Below, in pieces: positions 52,190 to 60,714 of a stretch of 64,000 nt of DNA (positions within the stretch are counted from its first letter, which is position 1; every line of letters starts with the position of its first letter). The notes under the pieces were generated by a model. The model searched no databases, was not told the origin of the DNA, and was given only the letters and a program-made list of their open reading frames with translations. The stretch is from contig NZ_JBDFMH010000001.1 in NCBI RefSeq assembly GCF_047238125.1, positions 2,232,001 to 2,296,000 on the forward strand, written 5' to 3'. The position numbers were made by a program, and so were the translations under genes. The DNA comes from JBDFMH01 sp047238125. Its GTDB lineage: Bacteria; Pseudomonadota; Alphaproteobacteria; Sphingomonadales; Sphingomonadaceae.

Positions 52190-54694
52190 ATGACGCGCAT
52201 CTCGAAGACATGGCTGCTGGCGGGTGCCGGGCTGGCCGGGCTGGCGGCTCCGCTGAACGCACAGACCGTGCCGGCCGAGGAAACTGCGGCTGCGGCAGAC
52301 AGCGCCGCAACGACCGCGGCCGATGCGTTCACCCCCGGCGCCAGCGATATCGTCGTCACCGCGCGACGGCGGCAGGAGAATGTACAGGATGTACCGTTGG
52401 CGATCTCGGTCGTCAGCGGCCAGACGCTGGAAGCGCAGGGCACCTACAATATCAATCGCCTCACCCAGCTCCAGCCGACACTGCAATTCTATTCGACCAA
52501 CCCACGCAACACCTTCATCAACATCCGTGGCATCGGCGCGCCGTTCGGCCTGACCAACGACGGGTTCGAGCAGGGCGTCGGCATCTATATCGATCAGGTC
52601 TATTACAACCGGATCGCATCGGCGACGCTCGATTTCGTCGATGTCGAACGGATCGAGGTGCTGCGCGGCCCGCAAGGCACGCTGTATGGCAAGAACACCA
52701 CCGCCGGTGCAATCAACATCACCACCCGCGCACCAAGCTTCGATTTCGAGGGACGCGCGGAAGTCTCGCTCGGTAATTACGGCTTCAAGCAAGGCAAGGC
52801 ATCGGTATCCGGCCCGCTGACCGACACGCTGGCCGCGCGCATCAGCGTGTCGAACACCGATCGGCGCGGGACGATCTACAATGTTGCCACCGATCAGCAT
52901 GTCAATTCGCAGGATAATCTTGGTGTCCGCGGCACCCTGCTCTGGAAGCCTGCCGAAGGGCTGAACGTCACGCTTTCCGGCGACTATAATCTACAGAACC
53001 CGATCTGCTGCGTGCAGATCTATGCGCGGGTCGGAACCACGCAGCGGGCGCGCAACCGGCAATATGCCGCCCTGCTGTCACGCTTTCCCGATTTCGTGAG
53101 GCAGTATCCCAACAACGGCGTGCCGAGCACCGATCCGTTCGATCGGTTGACGAACCTGGATGCCGATATTGCCGCTCGCAACGAACATGGCGGCGCATCC
53201 GCGCGGATCGAATGGGATCTGGGGCCGGGCACGCTGACCTCGGTCAGCGCCTGGCGCTACTGGGATTGGGGCCCGAAGAACGATCGCGATTTCACGGGCT
53301 TGCCGATCTACACCAAGGTCAACAACCCGACGAAGCAGAAGCAGTACACCCAGGAATTCCGCTACAATTACGAAGGTGACGCGATCAATTTCGTGATCGG
53401 CGCATTCGCCTTCCACCAGAAGATCCGCACCAGCGGCATCCAGGAAACGGGCACCGCGGCCAGCGCCTGGCTGCTCAATCCCACCAGCGCCTTGTCCAAC
53501 AATCCGGCGGTGCTGAACGGCGTCCTCGCGGAGAACGACATCCGGCTCGACAACACCAGCCTGGCCGCATTCGGGAAACTGAACTGGAAGGTCACGGATC
53601 GTCTCACGATCTCGCCCGGCATCCGGATCAATTACGACAAGAAGGACGGCTTCTACAACTCGGTCGTCACGGGGACGGCTTCCAACGGCACCCGCCAGAT
53701 CGTCAGCAACGATCCCGCCAGCCCATCCTACAATGACCCTTGGACGGCCGCGCAGCGCGGCGTGCAGGCGTCGCAATTCTTCGAGGTGCCGTACAGCGAC
53801 TGGAACCTGTCCTACGATCTCAATCTCGCCTACGAGATCACGCAGGATATCAACGCCTATGCGACCTATGCACGATCGTTCAAGACGGGCGGCGTCAACC
53901 TGAACGGCGTACCCAGCCAGGCGAACGGGCTACCCCAGCTCGACGTCGCGGTCATCAAGCCGGAGAAGGTCAATCATTTCGAAGTCGGTTTGAAGACACA
54001 GTTCTGGGATCGGCGCGCGACGCTGAACCTGGCCGGCTTCTGGACCGAGATCGACGATTTCCAGGCCAGCGTGATCAGCAACGTCAGCGGCAGCAACGTG
54101 CTGCGCGGCTATCTGGCCAATGCCGACAAGGTGCGCGTGCGCGGCATCGAAGCCGACTTCGCAATCCGGCCGAGCGAGCGGTTCAGTGGTTATCTGAGCG
54201 GCGCATACACCGATCATGAATTCAAGCGGTTCACCAACGCGCCGTGCCCTCCGGAACTGGCCGGCGGCGGCACCGGAACGCCACCGGGGCCGCCAGCCAC
54301 CCCGGGCGCCAACAGCCCCGCCAACTGCGACATTTCCGGTCAGTGGCTGCCGGGCGTGTCGAAATGGGCATTCTCGTGGGGGACCGAATATAATTTGCCG
54401 GGCTCGCTGCTGGGTCGCGATGGGCAGGCCTATGTCGGTTACGACGCAAATTATCGCTCGAAATTCTCCTCGAACGCGTCGCGCTCGATCTACACCGATA
54501 TCTCGGGCTACTCGGTTCACAATTTCCGCGTCGGGTTCCGGACGGACGACTTCGATATCTTCGGCTGGGTACGCAATGCGTTCAGGGAGGACTATTTCGA
54601 GTCGCTTGCAGTCACGCCGGGCAATACCGGCCTGATCAGCGCGCAGCTGCCGGATCCGCGGACCTGGGGCGGCACGATCAAGTTCAGCTTCTAG
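52190..54694 (+). CDS. TonB-dependent outer-membrane receptor
   Basis: 834 residues from the ATG at 52190. Sec signal (WLLAGAGLAGLAAPLNAQ), TonB box-like DIVVTARRRQENVQDVPLAISVVS, a complete plug (FINIRGIG, VERIEVLRGPQGTLYGKNTTAGAINI) and a 22-strand-type barrel ending in TWGGTIKFSF with terminal Phe. It lacks the carboxypeptidase-regulatory extension of the other receptor, so it is the FecA/iron-complex-like subgroup that sphingomonads have expanded for many substrates. No linked substrate genes are evident. A hairpin follows its stop codon. Confidence 0.94.
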   Translation: MTRISKTWLLAGAGLAGLAAPLNAQTVPAEETAAAADSAATTAADAFTPGASDIVVTARRRQENVQDVPLAISVVSGQTLEAQGTYNINRLTQLQPTLQFYSTNPRNTFINIRGIGAPFGLTNDGFEQGVGIYIDQVYYNRIASATLDFVDVERIEVLRGPQGTLYGKNTTAGAINITTRAPSFDFEGRAEVSLGNYGFKQGKASVSGPLTDTLAARISVSNTDRRGTIYNVATDQHVNSQDNLGVRGTLLWKPAEGLNVTLSGDYNLQNPICCVQIYARVGTTQRARNRQYAALLSRFPDFVRQYPNNGVPSTDPFDRLTNLDADIAARNEHGGASARIEWDLGPGTLTSVSAWRYWDWGPKNDRDFTGLPIYTKVNNPTKQKQYTQEFRYNYEGDAINFVIGAFAFHQKIRTSGIQETGTAASAWLLNPTSALSNNPAVLNGVLAENDIRLDNTSLAAFGKLNWKVTDRLTISPGIRINYDKKDGFYNSVVTGTASNGTRQIVSNDPASPSYNDPWTAAQRGVQASQFFEVPYSDWNLSYDLNLAYEITQDINAYATYARSFKTGGVNLNGVPSQANGLPQLDVAVIKPEKVNHFEVGLKTQFWDRRATLNLAGFWTEIDDFQASVISNVSGSNVLRGYLANADKVRVRGIEADFAIRPSERFSGYLSGAYTDHEFKRFTNAPCPPELAGGGTGTPPGPPATPGANSPANCDISGQWLPGVSKWAFSWGTEYNLPGSLLGRDGQAYVGYDANYRSKFSSNASRSIYTDISGYSVHNFRVGFRTDDFDIFGWVRNAFREDYFESLAVTPGNTGLISAQLPDPRTWGGTIKFSF

Positions 54695-54710
54695 CGACTG
54701 CCATGCCGGT

Positions 54711-54744
54711 CGCGATCGGTTTGGGCCACGCCGAACCGATCGCG
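54711..54744. terminator. Bidirectional terminator-like inverted repeat
   Basis: CGCGATCGGTT (54711-54721), 12-base loop, AACCGATCGCG (54734-54744): a perfect 11-bp stem between two convergent genes (receptor and PRC-barrel). No strong T-tract, so it may need Rho or serve as a block to read-through. Confidence 0.5.
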
Positions 54745-54751
54745 ATCCGCC

Positions 54752-55138
54752 TCAGCCCGCAATCGAGAGATCGGCCGGCGGCACGCCATAATAGTTGGCG
54801 ACACGATCGGCATAGGCCTGGTTGAACTCGGGCGCGTTGTTCGACCAACTCGGCCCGCCTTCCAGCAGGCGGCGGTCGATCGTCACGACATAATTGTCGT
54901 CGACGTGATTGTACGACAGCAGCTGGAACGGCAGCGGATAGAAGCTGCGGTTCATGCCGAGGAAGCCGCCGATACTGAGCACCGCATAGGTCGCCTGACC
55001 GGTCCGCTTGTTGATCATCAGCGTATGGATCGATCCCAGCGCATCGCCGTCGCGCGTCACCGTCTTGATCGCATCGACCTTGTTCGATGCCACCAGCAGC
55101 GAGGTGGGTTCGGTCACGGTGCTATCATGGTCGGACAT
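54752..55138 (-). CDS. PRC-barrel domain protein
   Basis: 128 residues from the ATG at 55136-55138, chosen because GAGGA lies 7 bases upstream. The PRC-barrel pattern is VASNKVDAIKTVTRDGDALGSIHTLMINKRTGQATYAVLSIGGFLG (in pieces), followed by FYPLPFQLLSYN. Such small proteins are linked to stress responses and membrane-associated processes in alphaproteobacteria; the partner is unknown. Alternative starts upstream extend it without adding recognisable sequence. Confidence 0.85.
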   Translation of the reverse strand: MSDHDSTVTEPTSLLVASNKVDAIKTVTRDGDALGSIHTLMINKRTGQATYAVLSIGGFLGMNRSFYPLPFQLLSYNHVDDNYVVTIDRRLLEGGPSWSNNAPEFNQAYADRVANYYGVPPADLSIAG

Positions 55139-55197
55139 GCAAAGTTCCTCGATCTTCATGGTCGCGGACTGAACCGCCCGCGACCGGCCGGGTTCCG

Positions 55198-56097
55198 TTA
55201 CGCCATCGCATCCAGATCGGCGGCCAACTCGGCCGTCAGCCATTCGGCAAAGCGGCGGATCTTCGGCACCCGCCGGCGATGTTCGGCGCAGACCAGCCAA
55301 TAGCCGAATCCGCGCGACGAAACCTGCGCGAATGGCCGCACTAGCCGCCCTTCCGCCAGGTCGTTCCGCCAGAACAGCGGCGTCAGCATTGCCACCCCCT
55401 GCCCGGCGATTGCGGCATGGCCTTCATTGGCCTGCGATTCGAGCCGCAAGCCGCGCCGGATCGCACCATCCGCCACGTCGACCCCAACCTCGCGCAGCCA
55501 GTGGGGCCACCAAGGGTCGTCGGGACCGATCAACGGCAGATGCAGCAGATCGGCAGGCGCCAGCGTGCCGCCCTGCCGCGCCAGGAAGGTCGGGCTGCAC
55601 ATCGGCGTGAAATCGGCGCGGAACAGCAGTTCGGCCGATACGCCCGGCCAGCCGCCGCGCCCGCTGCGGATGGCGACGTCGATCTCGTCGCGGGCGAAAT
55701 CGACGAGCGCGTCGCTGGTCGCCAGTCGCACGGCCAGATCGGGATAGGCCATCTGGAAGCCGCCCAGCCGCCACGCCAGCCAGGTGTTGGCGAAGGTCTG
55801 CGACGTCGAGAGCGCGAGCGTGCCTTCGTCCTCGGCCCGCAGCCCCGCGAAAGCGGCATCGATCCCGTCGAAGGCGGCGGTCAGTTGGGTGGCGGCACGG
55901 CGCCCCGCCTCGGTCAGCACCACACGCCGCTGCTCGCGCCGAAACAGCGCCAGCCCGAGCCGGGATTCGAGCAGCTTGATCTGATAGCTGACCGCAGCCT
56001 GGGTCATCCCCAGCTCGTCCGCCGCCACCGTAAAATTCTGGTGGCGCGCAGCCGCTTCGAAGGCACGAACGGCAGCAAGAGGCGGCAGGCGTCGCAT
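55198..56097 (-). CDS. LysR-family regulator, GcvA-like
   Basis: 299 residues. Winged HTH at the N-terminus: PPLAAVRAFEAAARHQNFTVAADELGMTQAAVSYQIKLLE, the form shared by GcvA and AmpR. The effector domain follows (TLALSTSQTFANTWLAWRL, DVAIRSGRG, GVAMLTPLFWRNDLAEGRLVRPF). LysR regulators usually control an adjacent divergent gene; here that would be the 55-residue gene at 56200, with 102 bases between them. The target and ligand are unknown. Confidence 0.92.
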   Translation of the reverse strand: MRRLPPLAAVRAFEAAARHQNFTVAADELGMTQAAVSYQIKLLESRLGLALFRREQRRVVLTEAGRRAATQLTAAFDGIDAAFAGLRAEDEGTLALSTSQTFANTWLAWRLGGFQMAYPDLAVRLATSDALVDFARDEIDVAIRSGRGGWPGVSAELLFRADFTPMCSPTFLARQGGTLAPADLLHLPLIGPDDPWWPHWLREVGVDVADGAIRRGLRLESQANEGHAAIAGQGVAMLTPLFWRNDLAEGRLVRPFAQVSSRGFGYWLVCAEHRRRVPKIRRFAEWLTAELAADLDAMA

Positions 56098-56199
56098 GAC
56101 GCTTTCATAAGGCCCGCTTGTGATCTCGGTCCATCCTTTCGTTGGCGGCGAGATCGGATCGGGCGCATTTCGGGTGGGTCAGACTGGAAGGAGGCTCTC

Positions 56200-56367
56200 A
56201 TGATCGATCATCAGGAAGTGCGCGCCTGGGCGGATCATCGTACCGAGACCGCGACGGCGCTGGTCATGCTTTTCACCGCCGGCTGGGCCGGGTTCGAACG
56301 GCTCGTCGCCCTGCAATATGCACGCCCGCGCATCCGCTCGGTTCCGCGCTGCCCCGGGCAGGGTTGA
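56200..56367 (+). CDS. Small hypothetical protein divergent from LysR gene
   Basis: 55 residues; a strong ribosome site (GGAAGGAGG, 6-7 bases before the ATG) supports translation. The N-terminal half is IDHQEVRAWADHRTETATAL, followed by a hydrophobic VMLFTAGWAGFERLVAL stretch that could be one membrane span, and a basic tail. No family recognised. Its position suggests it may be the LysR regulator's target. Confidence 0.55.
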   Translation: MIDHQEVRAWADHRTETATALVMLFTAGWAGFERLVALQYARPRIRSVPRCPGQG

Positions 56368-56517
56368 CGGCGGGTCCGGCCGCCGCGGGTCTGATTGCCC
56401 TTGGTCGGCCACTCCTGTATAGCCACTCCTCGCACGCCCCGGCCCGCGACGCCCCTTTCAGGGAGCGTTCCGCCGGGGCGAGCCATTTTTCAGCCCTGCG
56501 AGGGAAAAGAACCGCCC

Positions 56518-57297
56518 ATGTCCCGTCGCCGCCAGATCTACGAAGGCAAAGCCAAGATCCTGTACGAGGGCCCCGAGCCGGGCACGCTGATCCAGTATTT
56601 CAAGGACGACGCGACGGCGTTCAATGCCCAGAAAAAGGGCACGATCAGCGGCAAAGGCGTCCTGAACAACCGCATTTCCGAGCATGTCTTCACGCTGCTC
56701 GGCCATATCGGCGTGCCGACGCACTTCATCCGCCGCCTGAACATGCGCGAGCAACTGATCCGCCAGGTCGAGATCGTGCCGATCGAGGTCGTCGTGCGCA
56801 ACGTCGCCGCGGGCAGCCTCACCAAGCGGCTGGGGATCGAGGAAGGCACCCAGCTGCCCCGCACGATCATCGAATATTATTACAAGGACGATGCGCTGGG
56901 CGATCCGATGGTGGCCGACGAGCATATCGCCTGCTTCGGCTGGGCCAGCCAGGAAGAAATGCACGACATCGCCGACATGGCGATCCGCGTGAATGACTTT
57001 CTTTGCGGGCTGTTCGCGGCGATCGGCATCCGCCTGGTCGACTTCAAGCTGGAATTCGGGCGGATCTGGGACAACGACTATAGCCGCATCATCCTGGCGG
57101 ACGAGATCAGCCCCGACGGCTGTCGTCTGTGGGACATGGCGACCGGCGAGAAGCTGGATAAGGATCGTTTCCGCCAGGATCTCGGTGGCGAAGTCGAGGC
57201 CTATCAGGAGATCGCACGGCGGCTCGGGCTGCTTCCGGAAGGGGCTGACACCACCGTTCTCGACCTCGAGAAGCATCGCAAAAATCGCGGCAAATAG
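56518..57297 (+). CDS. purC: SAICAR synthase
   Basis: 259 residues from the ATG at 56518. Starts with IYEGKAKILYEGPEP and has the PurC core: FKDDATAFNAQKKGTI, PIEVVVRNVAAGSLTKRLG, LVDFKLEFGRIW, LADEISPDGCRLWD. It joins CAIR and aspartate using ATP in purine synthesis. It heads a run with the WYL-like small gene, purS and purQ. Confidence 0.97.
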   Translation: MSRRRQIYEGKAKILYEGPEPGTLIQYFKDDATAFNAQKKGTISGKGVLNNRISEHVFTLLGHIGVPTHFIRRLNMREQLIRQVEIVPIEVVVRNVAAGSLTKRLGIEEGTQLPRTIIEYYYKDDALGDPMVADEHIACFGWASQEEMHDIADMAIRVNDFLCGLFAAIGIRLVDFKLEFGRIWDNDYSRIILADEISPDGCRLWDMATGEKLDKDRFRQDLGGEVEAYQEIARRLGLLPEGADTTVLDLEKHRKNRGK

Positions 57298-57371
57298 GGC
57301 GATCGGCCGCCTTTTTGTTGCGACGCACAAATTTTCTTGAAACCGTAACTTGCGCGGGCCATTGTAAGGCG

Positions 57372-57674
57372 ATGCAAGCGAACCAGATCCTGCTCGAGGC
57401 AATCGCACTGCGGAAATGTGTCGCGGCGCGCTACAACCGGGGCACCGTGCGGCTGGCCCCGCATATCCTCTACACCCGGCATGATGAACTCTATGTCGAT
57501 GCGGTCACAGTGGAACGCGACGGCAAGCCCCCGCGCGAGGTGAAGCTGGGCTCGTTCAAGCTGACCGGGCTGACCGAGCTTGAACTGGCCAACCAGCATT
57601 TCCAGCCAGCGCCGGTGTTCGATCCCAAGGCGGAGCGGTACGAAGGCTCCGCGCTGTTCGCGGTCGAGGCCTGA
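57372..57674 (+). CDS. Small WYL-domain-like protein
   Basis: 100 residues. The core (RKCVAARYNRGTVRLAPHILYTRHDELYVDAVTVERDG) resembles the Sm-like fold of WYL domains, which bind ligands and nucleic acids in regulators. There is no DNA-binding domain. It is embedded between purC and purS, in the same direction, so it may be co-expressed with purine synthesis. The assignment is by pattern only. Confidence 0.6.
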   Translation: MQANQILLEAIALRKCVAARYNRGTVRLAPHILYTRHDELYVDAVTVERDGKPPREVKLGSFKLTGLTELELANQHFQPAPVFDPKAERYEGSALFAVEA

Positions 57675-57756
57675 CGCGCCTGCGCGCGGGCGTCTTGCCC
57701 TGCGCGCCTTGCTGGATCATAGCGACCGCGCAGTTCAGCCCGAGGATATCGGCTCC

Positions 57757-57990
57757 ATGAAGACCCGCATCTTTGTCACGCTCAAGGGCGGTGTGCTCGA
57801 CCCGCAGGGCAAGGCGATCCACCATGCGCTGGAAGGCCTCGGCTTCTCGGGCGTCAACGATGTCCGGCAGGGCAAGCTGATCGAGCTCGATCTGGCCGAC
57901 AACGTCAGCGAGGCGGATATCGATGCGATGTGCCGCAAACTGCTCGCCAACACGGTGATCGAAAATTACCGGATCGAGCGGGCGGGCTGA
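57757..57990 (+). CDS. purS: Phosphoribosylformylglycinamidine synthase subunit PurS
   Basis: 77 residues from the ATG at 57757. The PurS pattern is complete: KTRIFVTLKGGVLDPQGKAIHHALEGLGFSGVNDVRQGKLIELDL (in pieces), ending VIENYRIE. It forms a complex with PurQ and PurL that converts FGAR to FGAM. purQ starts 5 bases after its stop. purL is not in the window. Confidence 0.95.
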   Translation: MKTRIFVTLKGGVLDPQGKAIHHALEGLGFSGVNDVRQGKLIELDLADNVSEADIDAMCRKLLANTVIENYRIERAG

Positions 57991-57995
57991 GCATC

Positions 57996-58661
57996 ATGAA
58001 GAGTGCGGTCATCGTCTTCCCGGGATCGAATTGCGACCGCGATCTCGCGGTGGCGCTGCGCGATACGACCGGGCAGGCGCCAGCGATGGTGTGGCACCGT
58101 GAAACCGAACTGCCCGATGGCATCGGCCTGATCGCGGTCCCCGGCGGCTTTTCCTACGGCGATTATCTGCGTTCCGGCGCGATGGCGGCGCGCTCGCCCG
58201 TGATGCGGGCGGTGGTCGCAGCTGCGGAGCGCGGGGTCGCAGTACTGGGGGTCTGCAACGGTTTCCAGATCCTGACCGAGGCTGGCCTGCTGCCGGGCGC
58301 GCTGATGCGCAACGCCGGGCTGGATTTCGTGTGCCGCGAAGTCTCGTTGACGGTGTCCAGCACGCATTCGCCATTCACCCGCGGCTATGCCGCTGGCGAG
58401 GCGATCCGTGTTCCGGTGGCGCATCATGACGGCAACTACACTGCAGATCCCGAGACGCTCGACCGGCTGGAGGGCGAGGGCCGGATCGCGTTCCGTTATG
58501 GGGAACCCGTCAACGGCAGTGCACGCGATATTGCCGGTATCCTGAACGATGCTGGCAACGTGCTCGGGCTGATGCCGCATCCGGAGCGGATGATCGAACG
58601 AGCGCACGGCAGAGACGATGGCCGCCGGCTCTTTTCAGGACTGGTCGAAGCGATCGCCTGA
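57996..58661 (+). CDS. purQ: Phosphoribosylformylglycinamidine synthase subunit PurQ
   Basis: 221 residues from the ATG at 57996. Class I glutamine amidotransferase: FPGSNCDRDLA at the N-terminus, VPGGFSYGDYLRSG, nucleophile Cys in VLGVCNGFQILTEAGLLPG, and the catalytic His/Glu in LMPHPERM. It supplies ammonia from glutamine to PurL for FGAM synthesis. Confidence 0.97.
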   Translation: MKSAVIVFPGSNCDRDLAVALRDTTGQAPAMVWHRETELPDGIGLIAVPGGFSYGDYLRSGAMAARSPVMRAVVAAAERGVAVLGVCNGFQILTEAGLLPGALMRNAGLDFVCREVSLTVSSTHSPFTRGYAAGEAIRVPVAHHDGNYTADPETLDRLEGEGRIAFRYGEPVNGSARDIAGILNDAGNVLGLMPHPERMIERAHGRDDGRRLFSGLVEAIA

Positions 58662-58804
58662 TCGCGCTTGACGCGCGCGTTATTTCGCGCTCATTCTTGT
58701 GCATCGCAGCATGGCGGTCCGGGGGTGCCCCGAGGGATCGAGAGGTTGTCCTGAAGCTTAGCTCGGCCACAGGGGGTCGGGCGGCGCAACTGGGGACCGT
58801 GACG

Positions 58805-59050
58805 ATGATCCTGACCATGATCGCGCTGATGATCGCGCCCGCCGAAGCCACCGAAAGCTATGCCGCCACCACGCCGTTGCCGACATCGGCCAGCACGCCG
58901 GCGCGCGCCGCCGCGCCGAACGAGAACGAGAATGGCGAGATCTGCCGCCGCCGGATGGTCGTGGGGACGGGTCTGATCGGCGGCCTCAAGCAGAAGAAAA
59001 TCTGCAAGACTGCCGAGGAATGGGCCGAACTCGGCAAGCGCGGCCAATAG
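58805..59050 (+). CDS. Small secreted hypothetical protein
   Basis: 81 residues from the ATG at 58805, with GGGGA 8 bases upstream. A signal peptide (ILTMIALMIAPAEA) is followed by a Thr/Ala/Pro-rich spacer and a compact C-terminal part with two cysteines (GEICRRRMVVGTGL...KKICKTAEEWAELG) that may pair. The EICRR...CKTxEEW pattern resembles small sphingomonad exported proteins I recall, without known function. Confidence 0.65.
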   Translation: MILTMIALMIAPAEATESYAATTPLPTSASTPARAAAPNENENGEICRRRMVVGTGLIGGLKQKKICKTAEEWAELGKRGQ

Positions 59051-59072
59051 CCATCAAGCCGTTCCGCGCTGA

Positions 59073-59819
59073 TCAGATCCGCGCGCGGAACGGCGTGAAA
59101 TCGGTGTCGGCGTCGAAGATGTCGATGCCTTCACGCCGCTTCAGGAAGCCGACCACACCATAGGTGACGGGGGTGAGCAGCGCTTCCCACGTCACTTTCA
59201 GCGCCCATTGCGTGACCATCACCCGCAGCACCAGTTCGGGCGTCCAGCCGGCCGCGCCCCAGAAGGCGAGTGGGTAGAAGATCAGGCTGTCCACACCCTG
59301 GCCGACGATCGTGGATCCGATCGTGCGCGTCCACAGCATCCGCCCGCCGGTCCACAGCTTCATCCGGGCCAGCACATAGCTATTGGCGAATTCCCCCGCC
59401 CAAAACGCCAGGATCGATGCGAACACGATCCGCGGGACCTGCCCGAACACCTGTTCGTAGGCCGGCTGCCCGCCCCAGCCTTCCGCCGGCGGCAGCTTCA
59501 CGACGACCCACGCCATGAACGCCATGAACAGCAGCGCGGTGGTTCCGGCCCAGATGCAGCGCCGCGCGCGCGCATAGCCATAGACTTCGGTCAGCACGTC
59601 GCCGATCACATAGCCGATCGGGAAGAACAGGATGCCCGCGCCGAATGGCCACGCCCCGATCAACGGCAGGTCCACCGTCGCCACCTTGCCGGCGCCCAGT
59701 ACGTTCGACAGCAACAGGATGGTGACGAAGGCGGCCATCACGAAATCGAAATAGCGCAGCGGCGCGCTTCCCAGCGCGTCCGCAGCGATCCCGCGCGTGC
59801 CATCGTCCCCCGGCCCCAT
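59073..59819 (-). CDS. VUT-family queuosine-precursor transporter (YhhQ-like)
   Basis: About 248 residues with six or so membrane segments (FDFVMAAFVTILLLSNVLGAGKVA; ILFFPIGYVIGDVLTEVYGYARARRCIW). The VUT signature includes FPIGYVIGDVLTEVYGYxRAR and GEFANSYVLARMK. Family members import 7-cyano-7-deazaguanine-type precursors used to make queuosine in tRNA. ATG 59817-59819 is preferred, with AGGA 7 bases upstream, over the adjacent GTG. Confidence 0.9.
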   Translation of the reverse strand: MGPGDDGTRGIAADALGSAPLRYFDFVMAAFVTILLLSNVLGAGKVATVDLPLIGAWPFGAGILFFPIGYVIGDVLTEVYGYARARRCIWAGTTALLFMAFMAWVVVKLPPAEGWGGQPAYEQVFGQVPRIVFASILAFWAGEFANSYVLARMKLWTGGRMLWTRTIGSTIVGQGVDSLIFYPLAFWGAAGWTPELVLRVMVTQWALKVTWEALLTPVTYGVVGFLKRREGIDIFDADTDFTPFRARI

Positions 59820-59874
59820 CACGTCATCCTATCGTGGTTCCGCCGCCACGCAATCCGCGCTAGGCAGTCCGCGG

Positions 59875-59951
59875 GCGCCCGTAGCTCAGCTGGATAGAGC
59901 ACGAGACTTCTAATCTTGAGGCCGCAGGTTCGAACCCTGCCGGGCGCACCA
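59875..59951 (+). tRNA. tRNA-Arg (anticodon TCT)
   Basis: 77 bases with an encoded CCA end. Acceptor GCGCCCG pairs with CGGGCGC, the D arm is GCTC..GAGC, the anticodon loop reads CTTCTAA with anticodon TCT, and the T arm is GCAGG-TTCGAAC-CCTGC. It decodes AGA, and probably AGG by wobble. It stands alone between the VUT gene and the VIT1-like gene and is a possible integration site, though no integrase is adjacent. Confidence 0.97.
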
Positions 59952-60009
59952 ATCAGATGAAGGGTGGCACCATGGTCGATCGACGGAGCGGGACGGCAAG
60001 GGCTGCGCG

Positions 60010-60711
60010 ATGAGCCGGCTGGGCGGACATGCCGAACGCCACCTGATCGCGCGGATCGGCTGGTTGCGCGCCGCGGTGCTCGGCGCCGACGATGGCATCG
60101 TTTCGACCGCCAGCCTGATCATTGGCGTGGCCGCCGCGGCTGGCCGGCCCTCCGATAGTCTGATTGCGGGCAGCGCGGGGCTGGTGGCGGGCGCTATGTC
60201 GATGGCGGCAGGCGAATATGTCTCGGTCAGTTCGCAGGCCGACACCGAACGCGCCGACATCGCGCGCGAGCGACGCGAACTGGCGACGGATCCCGAAGGC
60301 GAGGTGCGCGAGCTCGCCGGCCTCTATGAAGCGCGCGGTGTCTCGCCCGATACCGCGGCGGCGGTTGCTCGTCAGCTGATGGCGACAGATGCGTTGGGCG
60401 CCCATGCACGCGACGAGCTCGGTATCGCTCCGCATGGCAGCGCCCGGCCGATCCAGGCGGCGCTCGCGTCCGCCGCCAGCTTCACTGTCGGCGCTGCGCT
60501 GCCGCTGGCCATCGTGGTCATCGCGCCGGGATCGGCGCTGATGCCGACGATCGCCATCGCCTCGCTGCTGCTGCTTGCGCTGCTCGGCGCGATCGGCGCC
60601 GGCGTTGGCGGCGCACCGATCGGCCGGGCAGCCGTTCGGGTCACGGTCTGGGGCACGATCGCGATGGTGGCGACCGCCCTGATCGGCCGGCTGGTCGGCG
60701 CGGTCGTCTGA
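60010..60711 (+). CDS. VIT1/CCC1-family Fe2+/Mn2+ transporter
   Basis: 233 residues. The family start HLIARIGWLRAAVLGADDGIVSTASLIIGVAAA is clear, with further segments GLVAGAMSMAAGEYVSVSSQADTE and three C-terminal membrane helices. The central cytoplasmic part (~75-150) is rich in Glu/Arg and would bind metal. It moves ferrous iron or manganese out of the cytosol. It ends 3 bases from the convergent CitE-like gene. Confidence 0.92.
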   Translation: MSRLGGHAERHLIARIGWLRAAVLGADDGIVSTASLIIGVAAAAGRPSDSLIAGSAGLVAGAMSMAAGEYVSVSSQADTERADIARERRELATDPEGEVRELAGLYEARGVSPDTAAAVARQLMATDALGAHARDELGIAPHGSARPIQAALASAASFTVGAALPLAIVVIAPGSALMPTIAIASLLLLALLGAIGAGVGGAPIGRAAVRVTVWGTIAMVATALIGRLVGAVV

Positions 60712-60714
60712 CTT

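Noticed and set aside
59875..59951. tRNA-Arg as the island's integration site
   Set aside because: About 2.2 kb of ordinary backbone genes separate it from the accessory-looking stretch, and no repeat of its 3' end was found near 62.1 kb.
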